Shown here in pieces: positions 53,229 to 64,000 of a stretch of DNA of 64,000 nt. The DNA is taken from contig JAMJFZ010000107.1 of assembly GCA_026225945.1 (NCBI GenBank), forward strand, positions 44,382,501 to 44,446,500, read 5' to 3'. A program made the translations under genes and the position numbers. How positions within the stretch are numbered: the stretch's first letter is position 1; each line of letters opens with the position of its first letter. Origin of the DNA: Cricetomys ansorgei (taxonomy: Eukaryota; Chordata; Mammalia; Rodentia; Nesomyidae). The notes under the pieces are model-generated. The model saw only the letters and a program-made list of their open reading frames with translations, made no database searches and was not told the DNA's origin.

Positions 53229-55390
53229 ACCCTTTTGCCAGTAACATAAACTAAAATGGTTTCCGTCTCTAAAACACAGCCTAGAAAATACCACTGGATA
53301 TCAAGTTCAGGGCTCCTACACAGAGAGTGCCCATGCAGAAGGGAAGGGATTGACCATGTGATATGAGACAATATGCATCCTGCAGTCACAAAACTGGTTT
53401 TTCTTTCCTTTGTTCTTTTGCTCGTCACTTTCAGCAAGTGACAGTATCAGGGCATAGGACTGCGTTATCACCCGTGCTTCCCGAGAAGCCCATTTTCATC
53501 TTTTGTAGAAGTGCTGGTGAGTTGTTTGCCTAAAAGTTTCGTGTTAGGTTATCACCTCCCTACTATGCACCCTGATTGTGTTTGCCTATGTAACTGGGTA
53601 GGGGGGGTGAAGGGGGGGTGAAGTTCAAAGTGCTTTTTTTTTTTTTTTGTCTCCGGTGAGTGAAGGAAGACATACAGGTACAGAGTAATAAGACAAAGCA
53701 GGACGTAAGCAACAGGCAGGTGGTATCTCATCTGTCATGTGCGAGATGCTGTGGCATGGGGGAAGGGACTACCTAACTGGGCTTGAAAATCCATTTTATG
53801 GATATAGATTAGGATCGCGCATGCTCCGTAATAGATAACGTGCTGTGTACTATGATACACAGCATGTAGTTCATGCTCTGTTTCAGTATCCACTAGTGAC
53901 TATTGTGGAAACCGACGAGGCTGACTTACCTTATTAAGTCTCCATTTATTTATCCAGGAACTAGGATTACAGCAGTGACCTCATGGCATCACTGTGAGAA
54001 ATTAATTAGATGCCAGACATGAACGTTTAATAAAGCAGCTGCTAGTTTAGACTTTCTAAATGACAGCTATTATACAAATAAATATTTCTAAGTATACGAA
54101 GCTCCCCAAATTAAGAAAATAACCTTTCCTGGCAGATTTCCACGACTTTGGAGGTATGTAGGTCATTCAAGTTGTACACCCAGTTTTGGGAGACCTAGAG
54201 ATGTGTTTTATAAGCAATTATATTCATGTCCTCGTAGATCAGAATTCTGTTTGTAGGTAGACCAGGTTACCAGGATTTTCTCTTGCAAATGATAAACCCA
54301 GCTGACAGAGACTTTCCACTTTCTGTCTTCAAATATACAGATAAAGTTGTTTTCTCTAATTCACTGTACCATTGGCCATGTAATTCTTTTGTGGGCTTTG
54401 CTAGGGCACAAACAAAAAATGTTTCTGCTTCTGTGGCTCAACTCTGGTCATCACCGGCAAATGTCACTTGAAATGCATTATGACACGGCGTGTTATTGAA
54501 GGTGACTTTGATCTGTCATGCTCGCCACATTTACTCAGGAAAAGGTAGAGATTTTCGTTAGTTCATGGACTTCTGATGATAATCTTACTCAAAATTCCCC
54601 ACTCAACTTCGAAGGTTTCTAGGAACTGGATTTATATGGGTTTTGAGAAATCAGAGAAAATTCATTGAAATCACTATTTGAGTCATTTCAAAATGTAACT
54701 TTTAGATCTTCATCATTTTTTCTGTAGGCATTTAGCAAATGCTTTTTAAATACAGTAACTTAAAAATAATCAGAAATTTATTCTCTGGCATCTCCACAGT
54801 AATTTTATTCTGAATCACATGCATGGTAGGCATTTGTCTAAAATAAGATTGCTACCTGAAATAAGTGCATCTAACCTTTGCTGGGTGGGAAACACATTGG
54901 GGGGTCTTTTGCAATAAAATAGCAGCTTCCATACTGGCCCACCATGTACTTATGTGGGATTCTTTTTCCAGTCAAAAGTAACTTCTCTTTTTGAGTTATA
55001 ATTGGCAATTGGGTGTTCTTTAATTCTTAAATAGGTTAATAAGAAAGCGGTACTTGACCTAATACGTAAAAGATGCTGTTACACCAAAAGAAAGCCAAAC
55101 TGTTGTAATAGCATGTGATCTCGTGTAGCATACGAACTACTGCAGGCTGAGAACAGCTCTACGCAATAGTAAGGCTACGTGCTTCCTGCTTGCCAGAACT
55201 GATGTCAGTCAAGATGCCTAGCTTTCCTTCTGTTCCTGCAGTTGCACAGTGGTGAGGTTTATTATGTTAAAACTAGGAATTCTCTTCAACATCTCCACAA
55301 AAAGGAAAGCTATTTTCAGTTTTTATTTTCTTGATCAGTCATAACAATATTTGGATTAGGATCACATGTTACACCGATTTCAGAAAATCT
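53229..55390. other. long repeat-poor stretch
   Basis: About 2.2 kb without a transposon that I recognise. It includes a G-rich patch (53596-53618) with a T-run at 53634, a perfect-looking hairpin (53838-53867) and a repeat-free segment at 53940-54130. See findings. Confidence 0.45.
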
Positions 55391-55534
55391 GGTTTTATTT
55401 TATTTTTTTGTTGTTGTTGGCTTGTTTGTTTTTGAGATATCATGTAGCCCTGGCTGGCCCAGAACTTTCTTTGTAGATACCAGGCTGTCCTGAAAGTCAC
55501 AGAGATACTTTTGCTGCTGCCTTCTGGGTAGTGG
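55391..55534 (-). mobile_element. B1 SINE, antisense, diverged
   Basis: TTTTTGAGATATCATGTAGCCCTGGCTGGCCCAGAACTTTC, TTGTAGATACCAGGCTGTCC and GTCACAGAGATACTTTTGCTGCTGCCTTCTGGGTAG follow a reversed B1 that has lost its head. Confidence 0.8.
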
Positions 55535-56837
55535 AATTTGAAAACAAACTCAGCTAATCCTTTCTTTGAAAGATTCTGGTATGCATTCAGCATGGAAAGC
55601 ATCGCTTGGGCCATTGGTAGTTTTAAATGTTCCCTCTGCCCTTTACCTAATTTTGTTCCTAATGCAGCGGAACTTTCGGAACTATCTCCTCTTGTACATG
55701 GTATGCTTTGGCTGCATGGCATCATTTCTACATGACAGATTTAACTTCTTTCTTATAATAAAGACTTCTAAATTGTGAAATGAGAGGGTAGCTTATGTAG
55801 TTTGGAGGGGGATTTAGAAGATTAAAATCAGACATTTGAGATTAAATCAGGTATCAAGCCTCAGACTAAGACCTACTTCCTACCAAACAACTGAGAACTG
55901 GGAAGTAAGTCACATGGTGAGTTTTGAAGGACCTCTTCACCTCCTGAAATCGCCAGTGAGTTGCTATCATAATATAATAACCTGCTGATGGCAAAGCTTG
56001 GGTTAGATCAGCCTGCAACTTAGTCATTATTAGCAAATTGACCCCCAGTAATACTTTTACAGACTTTATCCTTATATTTTAGAGTTATGCCAATGTATAC
56101 TGAGTAACAATTTCAGTGTCATTAATTACATAGCAGGGTTTAGATGAATAGTAAAACAATATATAGCAGTCTTTGACAATAATTTTGTGCCTTTATCCTT
56201 TACATTCAGTATATTTACAGCTGTGAACGAATATATATTTTCAATAAATATTGATCTTTTACATTAAAACATGATGGACCCTCTTAAAGCTATTGATAGT
56301 TTCATTGATTCAAGAAATTGAGACTCTTATGAGATACTCACCATGGGTTTGGGTGAACAGTTGTCGTGAGCTTTATTTTTGCAATCCACATGCTGCTGCT
56401 GATTAGGTTCTAAGTGGCCTGGGGATAAGTGACGCAATGTCATAACAAGTTTGCTTGTTCGTAAAGCATGGTGGAGCCCAAAAGGATGGCTTTTAGGGAA
56501 ATCTGGTTCCAGCCTTTTTGTCAAAACAAATCAACTAACACAGAAGAAATGAAAATGTCCTACGTGTCCCCGTGTGTAGGTCACCGTACTGAATCATTTA
56601 CTTTGCTTTTTTGTTTCCCCCCCAGTGTTTGCCTGCGTCTTGAAGGCCCTCAGTGCCACTTTCTATGAACTCATGAAATATTTGGCTCTTTCCATAGGAA
56701 CTAAAAGACTTCCATGAATTCAGACTGTATTTATTGAGCATCCAATATGTGATATTTTCATATTCAAGAATCCACGTTCATCAGGGAGAGAATCCATGGT
56801 GTGTGGTTTTGATCTCCAGTAAACTCAGAACACCAGC
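55535..56837. other. unique non-coding stretch
   Basis: Nothing recognised. Overlapping frames at 55369-55778 on both strands are chance frames partly inside the B1. Confidence 0.4.
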
Positions 56838-56932
56838 ACACAGAGAGGTCCCTTGCATGAAGCAGCAGGATAGCCTGTTGGAGGCCAGGTTGGGCTACTT
56901 AGCAAAACTGTCTCGAACAACAAACACCGCCC
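56838..56932 (+). mobile_element. B1-type SINE 3' part
   Basis: CCAGCACACAGAGAGG, then GAGGCCAGGTTGGGCTACTTAGCAAAACTGTCTCGAACAAC gives the B1 distal half and tail. Confidence 0.6.
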
Positions 56933-57154
56933 CTCCCCTGCAAAGGCAACAGAAGCAGAGACAAAAACCCTTTATGTGGCAATTCAGATCTGATTATGCT
57001 TTTCTGGAACCATCAAATATAATCCACTCAGTGTGTCCTGGGAAGGCTTAAAACAGGCAAGGCTTGAACAGTTATTTCATTGCATTTGACATAGTCCTTA
57101 GTGAAAGTTGGGAGTTTTGTAAGTAAAACAAGAAGCAAACAAAAGAAAACAAAA

Positions 57155-57178
57155 GTGTGTGTGTGTGTGTGTGTGTGT
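57155..57178. repeat. (GT)n microsatellite
   Basis: Twelve GT units after an AAAC-rich lead. Confidence 0.9.
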
Positions 57179-57240
57179 AGTGATTCCATCCAGACAGAGG
57201 CCACAGCTTATGCACAAGCATAGAGCTTTCAATGTCTATG

Positions 57241-57246
<6 letters not shown>

Positions 57247-57295
<49 letters not shown>
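57247..57295. repeat. (TA)n microsatellite
   Basis: About 24 TA units, 70 bp from the GT tract. Confidence 0.95.
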
Positions 57296-57298
<3 letters not shown>

Positions 57299-57524
57299 GC
57301 AAAAGTTAGTGCTACACAATTTGTCCTTCTTTCACCTTATTAGAAAGAGAGACAAGACCAAGAAGAGAGACAAGAACAAACATTTAATTAAAAAATATTA
57401 ATTTAAGGAGTTAGTGTGAATAGGAAGAATCTGCGTAAAGAAGGCAGCAGTGACTGGATGCCATGGAACCTGTAACGCCCGGTCCCTTATTTCATTTGCT
57501 GATGTACGTTCTGCACATTTAAGA

Positions 57525-57580
57525 TCAAAGGCAGGCAAGTGCTGGACAAGTTTTGAGCCGCTGAACTGTACTTCCAGAGC
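57525..57580 (-). mobile_element. ID-like fragment, antisense
   Basis: GGCAGGCAAGTGCTGGACAAGTTTTGAGCCGCTGAACTGTACTTCCAGAGC resembles the reversed ID core, with an extra few bases in the middle. Confidence 0.4.
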
Positions 57581-57611
57581 GTGGTCTTCACTGAATGGGG
57601 GTAATGACTAA

Positions 57612-57825
57612 GATGTACTGAGCACATGCTATGTAGCAAGTACTGTGCTAAATGCTTTCTTCCTTGACTCACTGAATCTTCACTCTCTTCTGTAAGTGCC
57701 ACTCATTTAATAGGCGTGATTATTATATCTATTTTATGAAAGGCCAGTTGAGGATCAGGAAGATGAAGAACATTTGCCTGAGGTGGTGCATTTACATTTA
57801 AATCCCTGATGCAGCATTTGACCTT
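57612..57825 (-). mobile_element. MIR SINE, antisense
   Basis: ACTGAGCACATGCTATGTAGCAAGTACTGTGCTAAATGCTTTC, CACTGAATCTTCACTCTCTTCTG, CTATTTTATGAAAGGCCAGTTGAGG and ACATTTGCCTGAGGTGGTGCA follow reversed MIR over nearly its full length. Confidence 0.8.
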
Positions 57826-59588
57826 AGCGTGTCTCATCCCAGAATCCCAAGGACTTAATCAGCATACCCGCCCCTCTGACTCACGAGCTTAATTAATATG
57901 ACTCTACATGGTTCGCAGTCAGAATTAATATAGCTGGGAAGATATGAGAAGGGAACAAATCATGTTTGGCACAAATGCATAACCGCCATAGACTTCACCT
58001 ACACAAATTTGAACATACTTGGCTTAAAGAAAATCTGTTAACGTAATCATAAAAAAAAAGAATAATCATTATAAAAAACATAAGATCAAAAATCATAAAA
58101 TCAAAAATCTATGATGAGATAGTTCTGCCTTAAGGTTCTGTTCTGAAAGGAATAAATGCCAGTGAGGGGCGATTGTTAGCAAACACAGTTTGACCAGCCA
58201 CTCTCCACGACTATCCGAGGCTCACAGCGGACTGGGGACGAGGTAGAGAGTGGGCGCTGCCCAAGAGTTAGAGACGATTAACAAAATGAAGCCATAGAAA
58301 GAAGCTGTAGTGAGCTCTTGGACACCTGCCAGGGTTCATGGCAGGCACCAGGGCGGAGGAAAAGAGGCATTTGCTGTTCTAAGAGAGAAATTTCAGGTCG
58401 CACGAAGAACACAGTGAGACAGCTGCATGTCTATAGAAAGTAATGGTGTGGACACACCCGGAGTCGTCTTAGACAGGAAATTGAAGATGAATTGTAGCTT
58501 TCCTTCAGATTCCTGGTGGTCCAAACAGAAAGGTTAAACAGAATAATTTACAAGATTTTTGCTATTTATAGAGGAAACACACCCAGATGTCAAATGTTAA
58601 AAATCACTTTTCATCGCAGTTCAAACTTAAACAAAGCAGGGAGCCGGCAGACATTGCTGAGCGGAAAATGAGCGAGCATAGGACCCTTATGATGCTATTC
58701 TTTGGCATGTTAGAAAAAACTCTTCTTATTTCTCCAGGCTTGAAAAGAATACTATAACCACCTACATGCTAATAAATTTACTTTAAAAAATCTTCCAAAA
58801 TGTTTAAAAGGTTCATATAGATTGTACTCTGTGTATACAAAGTCAAGTCTAATTTTGCTAGACTGACATTTTTGTTATAGTAAGGAATCATCACAATAAA
58901 AATATACTATAGATAATAGATTTATAGCCATATGGCTTCTATTTGTTAGTCTTTGAGTACCGAACAAGTACAGAGCAGATAAGAAAAATAGACATTTGAG
59001 AGAGGGAGATTCTTTTCCTATTGCCTATCATATCCTGAAATGGAATATACTTAATTTCTTCCCTTCTTTAGTTCAATAAGTTTATTTTCTTAGAACCCAT
59101 TCTTTGAGTTAATTTGAAAGAACTCTGATTAAGCACCACTTTGGAAGAGCCTCAACATATAGCCATAGTTAAAAAAAAAAGAAGAAATTAAAATCTGAAA
59201 ATTCAAATCACCACCCTCAGTGATGTCAGTATAGTCTGATTCTCTGAGAGGGTGGGTACTCATTGTTGTTTAATGTGATTAAATGGATCTAGCCACCGCA
59301 CACAGATTTAGAAGATATGCCCAGGCAAAGATTTTTCATTTTGTAATTCATATAGCAAGAAATATCCTGAGGTCCAAAACAAGATCTGATTTCATTTGGA
59401 CCCCATGTTAGTTACTGGCATTATGCTGTTGCTCTTTATAGTAGAATACAAAATAAAAGGCATACTTTATTGGCCCCTGAAAGATATTATCTCATGGACA
59501 GTCATTGGAAGATTTCAGAACACTGACGATCTAAAGTATTTTTCTTCTGAGGTATAATAGAAAACTGATAGTACAGTTAACCCCGACT
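57826..59588. other. repeat-poor stretch
   Basis: About 1.8 kb with no transposon recognised. The part at 58150-58470 is richer in CpG than its surroundings; no frame or splice evidence goes with it. Confidence 0.4.
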
Positions 59589-59611
59589 GGGTTAGGGTTA
59601 GGGCTAGGGTT
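59589..59611. repeat. interstitial telomeric tract
   Basis: Nearly four copies of the TTAGGG unit (GGGTTAGGGTTAGGGCTAGGGTT), one with a T-to-C change. Very short, in AT-rich DNA far from any other telomeric sequence in this window. Confidence 0.85.
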
Positions 59612-60959
59612 GTGGTAACTGATTTCATTTCATGAAGCAATCCCAGGGACTATCTAGATTTTTGTGGGAATGTATGTTTTTAAGGAAATTGACAAAACGA
59701 TATATTCCTTTATTGTTCAGTGTATCTCATCTTCATACAAGTCAATATCTTGTGGCATCGATCAATTCAGCAATTGCTCTTTTGTTACCTGTGGCTATAC
59801 GGTTTATCAGGGACTTCAGACCCAGTAAGAAGCGATCAGGAAATCAGATGTGTTGCGTAAGCCATTGGTTTTTATCTCTGGGGACTTCAGGTAAAATGGC
59901 ATCATTGTCAGCACTTACACCACTGTTTGGCCTGTTTTAAAGGGCAAATCTGTTGTGGAAGTTTACCATGCACTGTTGGGTAAGGACTACCAAGGTCTTG
60001 GCGTTTTATATTGTCTGCAGGTGTTGGATTTCTGTGGGAGATGCTTGATTGCTTATGATCTGCACCTGAGGATTTCTGAATCAATAAAAACACCTGAGCT
60101 CAGATGCTCAGGGTTCCACTGTGAATATGGTACTGGCTATGATGGTGGTTCCTTCTGCTGAGGTCTGGCAGGGTTTGCAGTTATGAAATGTGCCTCCTTG
60201 TCTTCTGTGGTGAGCTGCCACAGCAGTGTACTACTACACAAATCTGTTTGGGTTTTTGGTCAGAAGATTCTATCATGTAGAGGAACAGAGGTCAGAAAGG
60301 TAAATCATATTCTAGCTGCTGGGAACAGTGCGAGGGCGCCATGGAGGTTCCCAGGCCATGGCTCTCCCACAGGAGAAGAAACCACTACATATGAACTTGT
60401 TTGCAACCGTGAGGATTCATCCGCATAAAAAGACTCATGATATTTATCTTCTTTTATAAAATTAAGGAAAGTGACATCCTAATATTGCCAGCAAATGCAC
60501 TATTGGGAGATCTAAAAGAATACGTGATTTTGGATGACAACGTAGTATAATTTTCATTGTTTTATGGTGATAGAGTATAGGAAATGCTACCCCAAAATAT
60601 AGCACCTTGGTAGACGGGCTATTTTCAGCTGAAGGAAGAGGAACAATTGTCATTATCCAGAAGAGCAACTCTCACACCTTCTCCTATCTTTCTCTCCTGA
60701 AAATGCGCAAAGGGTTCTGTGATGTACTTCACTGGCAAATGGTTGTAATAACCCCAGTTCATGGGAGTACTGCCCTGTACCTGAAATTGGAGAAGAGACT
60801 GAACAAACTGGGTTTGCCAAGTTCCTCCAGGTCCGTAGGGTTAGGTTGTATGCCCTATTTATCTAGTCATACTTCTGCAGGGCTGTCTCTTTTCCATCAA
60901 ACAGAAACACAAAAATAGTGTTTCTAGGATCACTGGCATGTAATTCCCAAGCCTTCCCT
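59612..60959. other. unique stretch with several open frames
   Basis: No repeat or family recognised. Consecutive + strand frames at 59632-59940 (102 codons), 59955-60161, 60183-60428 and 60607-60918 (103 codons) lie close together, but none shows a domain, and they are separated by stops in unrelated frames. Confidence 0.35.
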
Positions 60960-61062
60960 GTCATGTCACATCAATTCATTATGCTTTTCTCTTGTTAATC
61001 TGCCAGCCATGAATAAGGTGAAGCTAAGAAAACGACATTATTTTTCTCCCCTATAGTAGGTT
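60960..61062 (+). mobile_element. possible ERVL-type LTR fragment
   Basis: TTCATTATGCTTTTCTCTTGTTAATCTGCCAGCCATGAATAAGGTGAAG resembles the 3' part of old mammalian LTRs, where GCTTTTCTCTTGTTAATCTG is followed by the C-rich end (here TCTCCCCTATAG). Confidence 0.4.
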
Positions 61063-61780
61063 TTCAACCTTGAGTTATTTTTCTTTCTTTGAAATTCATA
61101 AAAATATGTATAATTTGCTCTCAAGATATATTTATAGAAAAACAAAGATTGACCATTAGCATGAACTATTTATCATGCCAGATTTATATATTTGTAAACA
61201 AAATTTTGATTTTTCTGTCAGTACTTCTAGGAACACAAAATTAATAGAATGTACTGAGAGTTTGGGGCACCAGGAACTTTCCCTATGTTGGGTTTCTGCT
61301 TTAGACACATTATGATTGCAAAGCACATTATTAACTTGTCCCTATTTTTACAAAATAGTTTTCTGGGTACATGTTTAATTTGGAGACTAAATTTAATGCT
61401 TTCTAGGATAGGTTTTATTTTTTTCGAAGAGCTTAGTTTTCAAATATGTTTAAAAGCTGTCCAGGAAGAGAAGCTTTGGGCTGTAATGAAAGCATCAGCT
61501 CCCTTCACAGCTTTTCTGAATTCTTTACACAACCTCAGCAATATAAGTCTTCATGGTCTAACCACTAGTATTTACAAAGTACGTGATGATCAATATACAT
61601 ATTACTAAGAAGGCATAACTCAGCAAAAAATCATTCATTCATTGCTTTGAGGTGAATGGGATTCTATATGTCAAGGCTAAAGGTAAAACATGGGGTTAGA
61701 AATAAAAAGGCAACGGAGATGCTTTTTTCTTCACATTACTTGTCATTCATTTATACATGCAGCATGCATTATTTGCAGGT
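61063..61780. other. AT-rich unique stretch
   Basis: Nothing recognised. Confidence 0.4.
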
Positions 61781-61846
61781 CCAGGGATTGAACCCAGGGC
61801 CTTAGGCATGCTAAGCAAGCACTCTTATTTAGCCACATTTCCGGCC
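61781..61846 (-). mobile_element. ID SINE, antisense
   Basis: CCAGGGATTGAACCCAGGGCCTTAGGCATGCTAAGCAAGCACTCTTATTTAGCCACATTTCCGGCC is a clear reversed ID core. Confidence 0.85.
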
Positions 61847-62306
61847 TTTTCTCATTTGCTATAATTGTCACTAATTGTAGTCCTCATTCAATGATCCTAA
61901 TAGCAGTGGGAAAGATTTTTAAACTACCCAGTGTGTATTCTAATGTTTTCTAAGAAGAAAGTCCTTTGTAATTTTCAACTTTTGGCAGAGAGTTAAAGGT
62001 AGGTGTATGATTCACAGGAGGAAAACACATAATGCTACTTATTTTCTGAAATCTCAAATATATAGTAAAAGAAGTCACATATTTGAAGTGGTGTCTTATC
62101 GATTCTTGCTAGTGGGATGCCAGACTTCATAATTAACAAGCATTTTAAAAATTCAATTCCTTAATAATTTACTTCATTTTGTACTTCTCGAGTCAACAAT
62201 GCAATGTAATACACTCAATTAATTCTTTAATTCACTTTGCTTTAGAGATAGAACCAAAGAAATTACTTCTTTGGGGACAGATTTTACCCTCATGAATGTG
62301 GAAACT
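61847..62306. other. AT-rich unique stretch
   Basis: Nothing recognised. Confidence 0.4.
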
Positions 62307-62429
62307 CAGCAGGCATGTTGACACACACCTGTGCCCTCAGCGTTTGGAAAGTGGCGTCCAGAGGGTAGGAAGGTGAGTCCAAGGCCAGCCTTAGCTATCT
62401 AGTGAGATTTTGTCTGAAAAAAAAAAAAA
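62307..62429 (+). mobile_element. B1-type SINE, diverged
   Basis: AGCAGGCATGTTGACACACACCTGTGCCCTCAGCG, CCAAGGCCAGCCTTAGCTATCTAGTGAGATTTTGTCTG and an A-tail of twelve or more bases give a full but old B1. Confidence 0.8.
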
Positions 62430-63934
62430 CCCAAACAGTAGAAATGCTCACAAACTTTAAGCTGTTCAGCATACAATATTTGTTTACAATTCTAGTTGTG
62501 CTAATGTGCAGTGTGAGCAGATAGCATAGCTCTTTCCAATCATGGACACCACCATGTATATGAAGAATGCATACCAAATGTGGCCAATTAGCTGAAATCC
62601 TATAATGAAGGATATTCTTTCTAAAATTATCCTTTCCGTTCTCATTAGGACTATTGTTCATGTTACCAGAGACAGAGAAAGATAGAACAGAAGGTGAAGA
62701 AGACTCACAGTGAATCCCGAACCTTAAATATCCTTACTTTATTCTGTGAATATTTTCATCAAAAATTCTACTCCCTAGATGTTGTCTCCATTAGCTACTT
62801 TAAATTGTAAGTACATTTAGCTAGTTGACCATGAATTAATGTTTCCTTATAAACCACACATATGGAGAAACTTTTACTTTATCATTACATTTAATCCGGC
62901 TTGTTTTCATTATATTTAAAAACGTAACCTTGTAGGTTGGGGGCTTGAAAACTTGACCACCTTGAGTGTGGCACTTTGTCATGTTGAACTAGAGAAGCAA
63001 TCTGAGAATGGAGGTCTTTCTGACTCTTGATCAGTTTGGGGACCCTCATCCCCAGTGTAGGGAAAAGCTCTTGCTGTGCGTTTCAAAGGGAATACAGTGA
63101 CCACAAGCCCTTCCCAAAGAAACTCATCAAACAGCCACCAAAGGTCCATAACTCGTGAGTGTATATACCGGAGCAGGCTTCGGCATGGCTTGCTTCTCCT
63201 AGGGGTAGCTCTGAGAAATTGCCTGAGGGATTTAATCTACACCAGCAACCTCTGTTCACCTGAACATCTGCCTCTCATCTTCCCAAACTAGCTGTTCCTT
63301 CCCCTGGAGCTTTCTCTTGACCAGTCCTTGTCCTTCATGTCCCTTGGGCACGTTCCTTCCCCCCAGCACCTGTCTGCTACCTCTCCTAACCTTCCAATAC
63401 CCTCATTTCTCTCTCCACTATAAAACTCATACTAATGTTCATCAATTTTCACTTTTTTTTTTCCTGTTTGCTTTTTGCCTGTTCATTTCAGCAAACACTA
63501 AAAGAATACAATGGAAATTTCCCTTTGTTTCTATATATGTAAAAAAATGGGATGGGATTTGCTCTTGCTTCCCCTCCAGTCACTCTCAGAAATGATTTAT
63601 GCTACTTACCGATTTTAAGAATTTACTTCCAATTGATATTTGCACTCCCATGTTTATGATATGTAATGACAAATCCAACTAGCTTATTTTTCAATTTGTG
63701 CAAAAAAAAAAAAAAAACCCAAAAAACACTGCTGTAACTTATTTGACAAAACTGAAAAATGGATAGAATGGTCTTATGAATAGAAGAGTCTTCCATTTGG
63801 TTCTCTCTTGTCTGCCTATATATGTAATGTAGCCATTACTTTTGGTCAGTAGCTTGCCAAATGATAGAACAGACCAACAGATTCAACGTTTTTATTTTAG
63901 TGTGTGTTTCATTAGTTTTTTCATAAATGCCCAT
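62430..63934. other. unique non-coding stretch
   Basis: No repeat recognised except T- and A-runs near 63452 and 63702. Confidence 0.4.
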
Positions 63935-64000
63935 TTTATTTTATTATTTATTTATTATTTTATTTAAAAAAATTAAAATTTTAATTTATGTGCGTGGGTG
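63935..64000 (-). mobile_element. tail of an antisense B3/B2-type SINE, cut by window end
   Basis: The TTTA-rich tract ending in TTTATGTGCGTGGGTG matches the distal tail and first body bases of an antisense B3/B2, as in 35158-35240. The tRNA-derived head would lie beyond position 64000. Confidence 0.5.

Noticed and set aside
58150..58470. CpG island or promoter
   Set aside because: CpG content is locally higher, but the stretch is short, not clearly GC-rich and has no core promoter motif that I can defend.
59589..59611. true telomere end
   Set aside because: Fewer than four units, with unique DNA on both sides.

Overview
This window looks like ordinary non-coding nuclear DNA from a muroid rodent, mouse- or rat-like. 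I found no gene, exon, tRNA or functional RNA gene that I can support. The organism call rests on the repeats: antisense and sense B1, B3/B2-type, ID and B4 SINEs; two copies of the rodent hAT element URR1; ORR1- and MT-type MaLR LTRs; and a sense-strand 3' UTR of an Lx-type rodent L1. Older mammalian repeats (MIR, L2, MER5A, MLT1, Tigger-like, L1M) lie underneath. I cannot decide between mouse, rat and close relatives. All repeat names come from remembered consensus sequences, not from a database search.

Layout. 1-10 kb holds a (TA)n tract, an ORR1-type LTR next to an older antisense LTR that was split by URR1, several SINEs, an antisense MIR, and an MT-type and a second MaLR LTR. 10-16 kb holds weak L1M and hAT fragments, two antisense B1 elements beside a polypyrimidine tract, a sense MIR, a composite minisatellite at about 14 kb, a rodent medium-reiterated repeat and an L2 tail. 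16-21.3 kb has a 150-bp tandem duplication, an antisense fragment resembling the 5' end of U2 snRNA, the Lx L1 3' end, a Tigger-like element and an antisense L1M. 21-30 kb is mostly unique AT-rich DNA with microsatellites, an MLT1 LTR, an antisense ORR1-type LTR and a rearranged antisense L1M. 30-34 kb is largely repeat-free and contains two stretches that could be conserved regulatory DNA. 34-43 kb returns to dense SINE/LTR/L2 content, including URR1 with a perfect 8-bp target-site duplication. 43-49 kb has a large TATC microsatellite, an antisense LTR, a possible retrocopy tail and a second copy of the 15-kb rodent repeat. 49-64 kb is mainly unique DNA with scattered SINEs, a GT/TA microsatellite pair, a short interstitial telomeric tract and a SINE cut by the window end.

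The longest open frames are 145-158 codons. They have Met starts but show no domain, no codon or repeat logic beyond the underlying satellite DNA, and no splice context that I can defend. I treat them as chance frames. I did not find an undescribed multi-gene system here. The observations worth a second look are structural: nested insertions, microsatellites grown from SINE tails, the minisatellite, the U2 fragment beside a tandem duplication, and a few candidate conserved non-coding segments.
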